Of a stretch of DNA of 64,000 bases, positions 58,745 to 64,000 are shown piece after piece. The position numbers and the translations under genes are program-made. The notes below the pieces were generated by a model. It was not told the origin of the DNA, made no database searches, and was given only the letters and a program-made list of their open reading frames with translations. Positions within the stretch are counted from its first letter, which is position 1. Every line of letters starts with the position of its first letter. The stretch is from Amborella trichopoda (Eukaryota > Streptophyta > Magnoliopsida > Amborellales > Amborellaceae), in assembly GCF_000471905.2 (NCBI RefSeq), contig NW_006499677.1:226094-290093 (forward strand). The letters are read 5' to 3'.

Positions 58745-60360
58745 TTTTCCCCAAAATTGTGTCTCGATTAATTAAACAATTGGGGGTACTTATTCTGGAT
58801 CACATCGTCATGTTCTCATGTTGATTCTTCCTTTGAGTGGTACTGGCATAGAACACGAACTAGGGGGATTTCTCTATTGCACAAAACTTGCACCCTCATG
58901 TCTAAAATCTCAATTGGCTGCTCGATATAAGTCAGGTCTTCCTTGACTATTAATGACTCACACTTCAAAACATGGGTTGGGTCTGGCTGATATTTCCTCA
59001 ATTAAGACACATGAAACACATCATGAATATTTGCCAACTCAAGCGGTAGGGCAAGTCGATAAGCCATACTTCCTACTCTTTCCATAATTTCAAATGGTTC
59101 AACAAAGCGTGGGCTCAATTTTCCCTTCTTCCCAAATCTCATAACACCCTTGGTTGGCGATACCTTTAGGAAAACCCGATCGCCTACCTAAAACTCAAGG
59201 TTTCTTCTTCAGTTGTCGGCATAACTCTTTTGCCGACTTTGAGCAGTTTTGAGCCTCTTCTGAATCAAGGAATTCTTTTCTGCAGTTACTTGAACAATTT
59301 CAGGCCCTAGATCCTTCTTTCACCGACCTCATCCCCACAGATAGGTGAGTGGCTCTTTCTTCCATACAAGGATTCAAAAGGTGCCATCTGAATACTGGTT
59401 TGGAAACTATTATTATAAGCAAATTCTATCAGAGGCAGATGATCGTCCCATCCTCCATTAAAATCAGTAACGCAGGCGCTTAACATGTCTTCTAGAGTCT
59501 GAACAGTCCTTTCTGATTGTCTATCAGTCTGGGGGTGAAAAGCAGCTTTGAAAGTGAGTCTTGTCCCCAAAGCTGATTGCAAACTGTCCCAAAATGTTGA
59601 AGTAAATCTAGTGTCCCTGTCGGACACTATACTAACAGGTGTTCCATGTAATGTTACAGTTCTTTAAGGTACAGTTGGGCCAATTTGTCCAAAGTATAAG
59701 TTGTGCAGACCAGTAAGAACTGAGCTGCTTTTCTCAGTCAGTCGACGATGACACAAATACTATCATATCCAGCACATGTCCTGGGTAAGTCAGAGAAAAA
59801 ATCCATGGTAATGTGCTCCCACTTCCACTCCGACATGAGCAGGGGTAGCAACAGTCCAATAGGTTTTTGATGTTCAACCTTCACTTGCTGACATGTTAAG
59901 CACTTAGAAACAAATTGTGCTATTTCCTTTTTCATATCATTTCAATAGAAATTTTCTTCAAATTCTGATACATTTTAATACTTCTCGGGTGAACAGTATA
60001 ACAAGAGTGGTGTGCTTCTTCTAGAATAACCCGCTTGACATCCTCAATATTCGAGACACAAACTCGATCTTTAAATCTTTACAGACCGTCCCCACTAATC
60101 GAGAAATCGTTTTTTCTTCCCAACTTTATTTCTTCAAGAATCTTCATAAGTTGGGGATCCTCTTTCTGTGCTTTACCAATTTATTGAAAGAGCTAGGACT
60201 CTGGCCTCATATTAGCAGTTACTCCTTCCTCAACACTAAGGGGTAGGGTTGGGTGCCACTCCACCACATCTTCAATTAGATTCATCTCTCGAGTCATTAG
60301 GTATGCTACTAACGCTTTAGGTTATCTGGTAGGTAATTGATGGTACAATCATAGTCATTC
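58745..60360 (-). pseudogene. Chromovirus integrase with chromodomain
   Basis: Minus strand from N-terminus: zinc finger end KCLTCQQVKVEHQKP and core start WKWEHITMDFFSDLPRT (59935-59738); second Asp in MSDRDTRFTSTFWDSL and Glu in TVQTLEDMLSACV (59627-59500); YNNSFQTSIQMAPFESLYGR; then 'GKLSPRFVEPFEIMERVG' (59160-59080); chromodomain VLCNREIPLVRVLCQYHSKE and STWEHDDVIQNKYPQLF (58900-58775). The D, D and E residues are visible, but stops and frameshifts occur near 59735, 59300 and 59215. In the family the chromodomain guides insertion to chromatin. Confidence 0.85.
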
Positions 60361-60677
60361 AATAGATCCATCCATCTTCTTTATCTCATATTTAACTCTT
60401 TCTGAGATAACAGATACTTGAGGATTTTATGATCTGTAAATATCTTAAACTGGGCCCCATATAGATAATGCCTTCAGATCTTTAAGGCAAAAACTACAGC
60501 TGTAAGTTCTAAGTCATGGGTTGGGTAATTTTGCTCATACGACTTCAACTGTCTAAAGGCATAGGCTATAACCTTCCCTCGCTGTATTAATACACATCCA
60601 AGTCCTTTATGAGAGGCATTAGTATGGACCACAAAGTCTTCATTCCCTTCGGGTAATGTCAATATTTGGGCCATGGT
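60361..60677 (-). pseudogene. Chromovirus RNase H (partial)
   Basis: [40 protein letters not shown] and [18 protein letters not shown] (60474-60674), then [20 protein letters not shown]. The first strand has HTNAS where YCDAS is usual, so the catalytic Asp is replaced. The reverse transcriptase expected upstream is absent at the junction. Confidence 0.8.
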
Positions 60678-61024
60678 CAGTCTTTGAAGATGAGAGGATC
60701 AAGGTTTGTTATCAGGAGTTGGATGCCCTTGACAAAAAATGATTAGAGCCCCTGCAGGACCTCGATCTCAATCAAGAGAGAATGAAGAGATCCTTTAACA
60801 AATATGTCAAGGTTTGCTCATTCACTCGTGAAGATCTAGTCTTAGAAGTCAAGAGACCGATTGTCATGCATGAGCGCCGCAAAGGAAAGTTCGAACCTAA
60901 GTGGGAAGTACCATTCATAGTAAAGAAGGTCACACTAAACGGGACCTATATACTGGCAAACTTTGATGGAGAAGAGGCTATGCCCCCTATCAATGGGAGG
61001 TACTTAAAGAAGTATTATCCCTGA
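60678..61024 (+). pseudogene. Tat integrase C-terminus (element D)
   Basis: [20 protein letters not shown], an in-frame stop near 60743, then MKRSFNKYVKVCSFTREDLV, KFEPKWEVPFIVKKVTLNGT and INGRYLKKYYP with TGA at 61022-61024. The C-terminus matches that of element B (INERYLKKYYP). It follows the Tekay RNase H on the opposite strand, so the upstream part of pol was lost at that junction. Confidence 0.8.
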
Positions 61025-61440
61025 CATATCCCTAAAATGCGGTGCGTGCAGTAAAAAGAAAGAAATGAAGACGAGGAACATTAAGCCAACTCAAAGGAAG
61101 TTCATTTCTTTTATTGCATTAGAAAATGTTACAAGCTACAATCAAAAGCCCATTATTAGGGAAGTTACAGAGCTCTTGCATCTGAGGATAGGAGTACGAT
61201 TACAGGCCAAAAAGAAATACTCTCCTCATGAAGAAGAAGCAAAACCACCAAAGAAATGCTCTCCTCAAGAAGAAGAAGCAAAACCACGAACGAGGATGGT
61301 TACATGCCAAAAAGAAGAAGCCCTGCCATTTTCAAGTCAGTTTCAATTCATTTGACGAGGTCTGGCTAGCTTCCAAGGAAGTGGCCCGTGATGGCTTCCC
61401 TTCCTCAAAAACAACATTGACTTCACTGTCGTGCTAAAGT
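61025..61440 (-). pseudogene. Remnant between integrase and spacer (element D)
   Basis: 61030-61170 resembles 14460-14580 (agaaatgaag, gttcatttcttttattgca), the 3' end of the antisense unit, and holds an AATAAA on the minus strand (61110-61115). 61215-61300 has two or three 36-39 bp repeats (aaagaaatgctctcctcaag then aagaagaagcaaaaccac). No PMD coding sequence is left. The plus-strand ORF 61065-61355 is not supported by other copies. Confidence 0.45.
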
Positions 61441-62440
61441 AATTAGCTTTCAACAAACCACAGTGACCGGGCTTTCTCATTTTCCATCACTCTTGGGCCC
61501 CACAAGGCATCATCGTGCATGGTCATCACCGCGTGCAACTCAATACCGCGCATAATCATCGTCGTGAATACTAAACGCTGCATGTGACCGCTACCATGCA
61601 CAGCTCAATGTCGTGTGCTACCATTACCACAGGCAGGCTAGAGTTCCGAGCGGCACTCTCCCGAGTGTGGCTATCACCGTGCATGGCCTAGAGACGCGTG
61701 AAGGTTCCAACTGTTTCCAATTCTCGGGAGGCATTAAATTCCACGCCTCTTTGATTTCCCAAACTATCAGTCCTCGTCGATGGTCCAACTTCTCACAACC
61801 TTTTGCCTCCCCCGCAACACTTCGATTCTCACTAGGAACTCACTCCAGCCGCCGAAAATCCCCATCTGACCCTATTCTTTCCCCTTTTTGACAGCCGCGA
61901 AAATTGAAAAAACACACCAGAATCCCTAGAAAGCTTCCTTGTGACTCTACGGATTTCCCTTCTCCTTGTTTTCGCACTTCAGCAGTTCGCCACAAACTCA
62001 CCGAAATTCCATTGAGTTTTTCGGTGAACCCATTGCTACTCCTCCTTCTTCTCTCGATAACCAGAGGATTGTTAGCTCCCCAAACATCTCTACAACCTCC
62101 CTATCAGCCTCAGGACTATCAGAAGAGCACCTCAACTCCAACAAAACACCACTACGATTCTTGCAGCTTCACCGAAAATGTCTCAGTGAGCCTGAGAAGC
62201 CTCTCTTCCTTGCTTAGGAGAGCCTTGACACCTTCAAAAAACTCCCGTAAGCAGGCTGTAAAGGCCCACAACCTACTGAAGCTCGTCAGAAAATTTCTTG
62301 AAGGCATGTCTGCATCAAATTTTGGGAGAGAAAACTCTAGTCGGGAAACTCTCGAAAAAAACTCCCGCTCTCTTTCTCTCTCTCTCTCTAAAACTCTCTT
62401 CGAATGTTTTACTCTTCAGTAAAACAATAAAATGAGGTTT
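61441..62440 (+). other. Spacer of element D, left part
   Basis: 1 kb without a gene. It matches 18580-19410 along its length: 'aactcactccagcc' (61835 and 18880), 'cttcagcagttcgcca' (61975 and 19020), 'tttttcggtgaac' (62015 and 19055), 'ctctctctctctctctaaa' (62375 and 19345). Early on it has 'atcaccgcgtgcaac' GC-rich words (61520-61680). It would be the leader of the antisense RNA. Confidence 0.6.
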
Positions 62441-62443
62441 CCC

Positions 62444-62452
62444 CTTTTTATA
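62444..62452 (-). promoter_or_regulatory. TATA box for antisense transcription (element D)
   Basis: Minus strand TATAAAAAG in a strong context (ttgagTATAAAAAGgggaa), then the palindrome gttttactgaagagtaaaac (62407-62426) about 20 bp downstream. It is equivalent to 19417-19425 and 30943-30951. Confidence 0.6.
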
Positions 62453-62549
62453 CTCAACAGTAACACAAACTGCCACTCACAAGTTCAAAATGATGCTCCA
62501 GTCACCAGCTTCTGATGGCAATAAGACCAGGCCAGAGCAAGTCAAGCCC

Positions 62550-62830
62550 GAGGCCTGAAAGGGTTATCGTCGTGTGCTGCGTAAGATGCTATCGTCGCGT
62601 GCCTTTATCAAGGGTTGTCGCCCCGTGCTTCACCCAGAGGCAATCGCCGTGCGCTGCATAAGATGCTATCGATGTGCACCTTCGTCGAGGGCTATTGCCA
62701 CGCGCTTCACCCAGAGGTAATCGCCGTGCGCGGCATAAAATTCTTTCGTCTTGTGCCTTCGCCAAAGGCCATCACTGTGCGCTTTGTCAAGGGCTATCGT
62801 CGCGTGCCCATCAAGAGCTAACATCGCGCA
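62550..62830 (+). repeat. About 30-bp 'ctatcgtcgcgtgcc' repeat (element D)
   Basis: Eight or nine units such as 'gatgctatcgtcgcgtgcctttatcaagg' and 'cacccagaggcaatcgccgtgcgctgc', rich in CG. It is equivalent to 19540-19760 but with more and better kept copies. Confidence 0.8.
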
Positions 62831-63029
62831 CCTCACCAAGTGACTACTGCCTTCATCATGAGCCTAATGTCATGAGCGTCATCCAGAACTTAGCACCGTG
62901 CACATGCCATGGCACTCCCATCTGGACCTTCGTCCCACATCCCCAAGAAGTTCATTCCCTGCACCCCAGCCTCACTCCTCCAAGAGTTGAGTCCCCAATT
63001 ACAACTCCATTCCCCCAGGAGCTACATTC

Positions 63030-64000
63030 ACCCTACACAATGGTCCATGCTGCATAACCTTAAACTGCACAACCATGGTCCATGCCGCATGACCTTAAAC
63101 TGCACAGCCTTGGTCCACATCGCATGATCTTAAATTGCATAGCCTTGATCAATGCCGCATGACCTTAAACTTCACAGCCTTGGTCCATGTCGCATGACCC
63201 TAAACTACATAGCCTTGGTTCTAGCCGCATGACCAGAAATTGCACAGCCACGATTTAGTTGCATGACCTTAAACCGCATGGTCCAAACTACATGACCTTA
63301 AACTGTAGCGAAGGTCTAGTTGCACAACCTTAAACTGCATGATACTAGCCGAATGAGTTTAAATTGCGTAGCCATGGTCCGAGCTACAAGACCTTAAAAC
63401 TGTAATGCATGTCCCTGTAATAAAATGATAAACAACATGACAAATAGTCCACACGCAGGACTTTAAACTGTGAAATGGATGCACCCCTTTGCCAGGTGTA
63501 TTCCATCAACATGCCCAGTGGAGTTAGGCATATGCAAAAGAAAAAGAGAGTCATGCTTACCCCTTTAATCCCCAGTGGGTTTGTCTCACACCAACACCTC
63601 AGTAGGAGTCACACCCTATTGTGACCCACTACCCCCAGTGGGGTTGCATCTATACTTTGGCCTGTCATTATTAACAAAGTTACATGCATACTGTTACTCA
63701 TCATCCTCAGGGAGTCACACTTACCCTCTTAATCCCCCATGAAGTCCGCTTCCACTCGCCACTCCTTGTAGGGGCCACCATCTTCATTTAAATCTATCTA
63801 CTTATGTATAGCCTCAACTATCTTTATCCCTAAGGAGTCAGATTGCTATCCACAGACCTCTTCCCCATGCAGCTTCACCTACGTGGTGATCCACATAAGG
63901 GTCCATGCTGCATGACCCTAAACTGCACAGCCATGGTCCAAATTATATGACCTTAAACTGTAGTAACGGTCTAGTTGCATGACATTAGACTGTTTGGTCC
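63030..64000 (+). repeat. Tandem array, 'catgaccttaaactgca' family (element D)
   Basis: Units of 40-48 bp ('ccatgccgcatgaccttaaactgcacagccttggt') at 63045-63420 and again at 63900-64000, with a block of PBS-complementary motifs between (63480-63850). It continues past the window end. Confidence 0.85.
63480..63850 (+). repeat. Array of PBS-complementary motifs (element D spacer)
   Basis: Plus (sense) strand repeats 'ccccagtggagtcac' variants: gcccagtggagttagg (about 63517), tccccagtgggtttgtc (about 63571), ctcagtaggagtcacacc (about 63599), cccccagtggggttgc (about 63635), tcctcagggagtcacac (63704-63720), ccccatgaagtccgc (about 63736), ccctaaggagtcagatt (about 63829). Element 1 has the same series at 19956, 20726, 20760, 20854, 21262 and 21370. 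Confidence 0.65.

Larger units (their letters stand above)
54618..60677 (-). mobile_element. Tekay/Del chromovirus, 5'-truncated, minus strand
   Basis: On the minus strand: RNase H (from 60677), integrase with chromodomain, polypurine tract (58742-58724) and 3' LTR (58720 to about 55267 or 54618). Gag, protease and RT are missing; at 60677 the sequence switches to the Tat element D on the other strand. The left edge (54618) abuts gag of element B, consistent with insertion into it. Confidence 0.8.
60678..64000 (+). mobile_element. Tat element D, 3' part, plus strand
   Basis: Integrase C-terminus (60678-61024), antisense-ORF remnant (61025-61440), then the spacer with promoter-like site and tandem arrays (61441-64000). 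The 3' LTR is not reached. This copy shows the pol-bearing parent layout, with the antisense module directly after the integrase stop. Confidence 0.7.

Noticed and set aside
58272..58775. 167-residue HSRDTLSPSSS-type repeat ORF
   Set aside because: Nine-unit repeat in the Tekay LTR gives open frames on both strands; no start context or conservation.

Overview
The window looks like intergenic DNA from a large-genome seed plant, probably an angiosperm; I cannot name the species. I recognise no host gene, tRNA or rRNA. Almost all of it is old, broken Ty3/gypsy LTR retrotransposons and the tandem repeats they carry. Most belong to the Tat/Ogre lineage: a tRNA-Arg-like primer site, long LTRs, an archaeal-type second RNase H, and an extra ORF on the opposite strand downstream of gag-pol. 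One belongs to the chromodomain-bearing Tekay/Del lineage. Every coding region carries stops and frameshifts.

Layout. 1-3388: Tat element C (minus), two LTR parts around a collapsed interior of about 155 bp, the second LTR running into 2 kb of GA-rich repeats. 3389-7853: two Tekay-like LTR pieces and a truncated minus-sense Tat LTR. 7854-25146: Tat element 1 (plus): 5' LTR, gag-protease without pol, an antisense plant-mobile-domain (PMD) ORF, a long spacer of tandem repeats, polypurine tract, 3' LTR. 25147-44301: Tat element A (minus), the most complete unit, with two LTRs of about 3.0 kb, primer site, gag-protease, antisense PMD ORF, spacer and polypurine tract; it also lacks pol. 44302-54617: Tat element B (minus) with gag, protease, reverse transcriptase, RNase H, archaeal-type RNase H and integrase, an antisense coiled-coil ORF fragment, and a foreign LTR-like block inside gag. 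54618-60677: a 5'-truncated Tekay element (minus). 60678-64000: Tat element D (plus): integrase C-terminus and its downstream antisense/spacer module.

How the parts relate. In elements 1 and A the protease tail runs directly into the antisense module, and the place where pol should be is the same in both. In D the same downstream segment follows the integrase stop. Elements 1 and A therefore look like copies of one non-autonomous family that kept gag and protease but would need pol from relatives such as B or D. The antisense ORF has what looks like its own promoter in all three copies: a TATA box, then a small palindrome, then the PMD ORF, with a poly(A) signal near the end in B and D.

Most unusual features: the 3' spacers carry arrays of a short motif complementary to the family's own primer-binding site, and the same spacers carry several families of 30-50 bp tandem repeats. 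LTR pairs, lesions and junctions were judged by eye; percent identities, ages and exact breakpoints need alignment.
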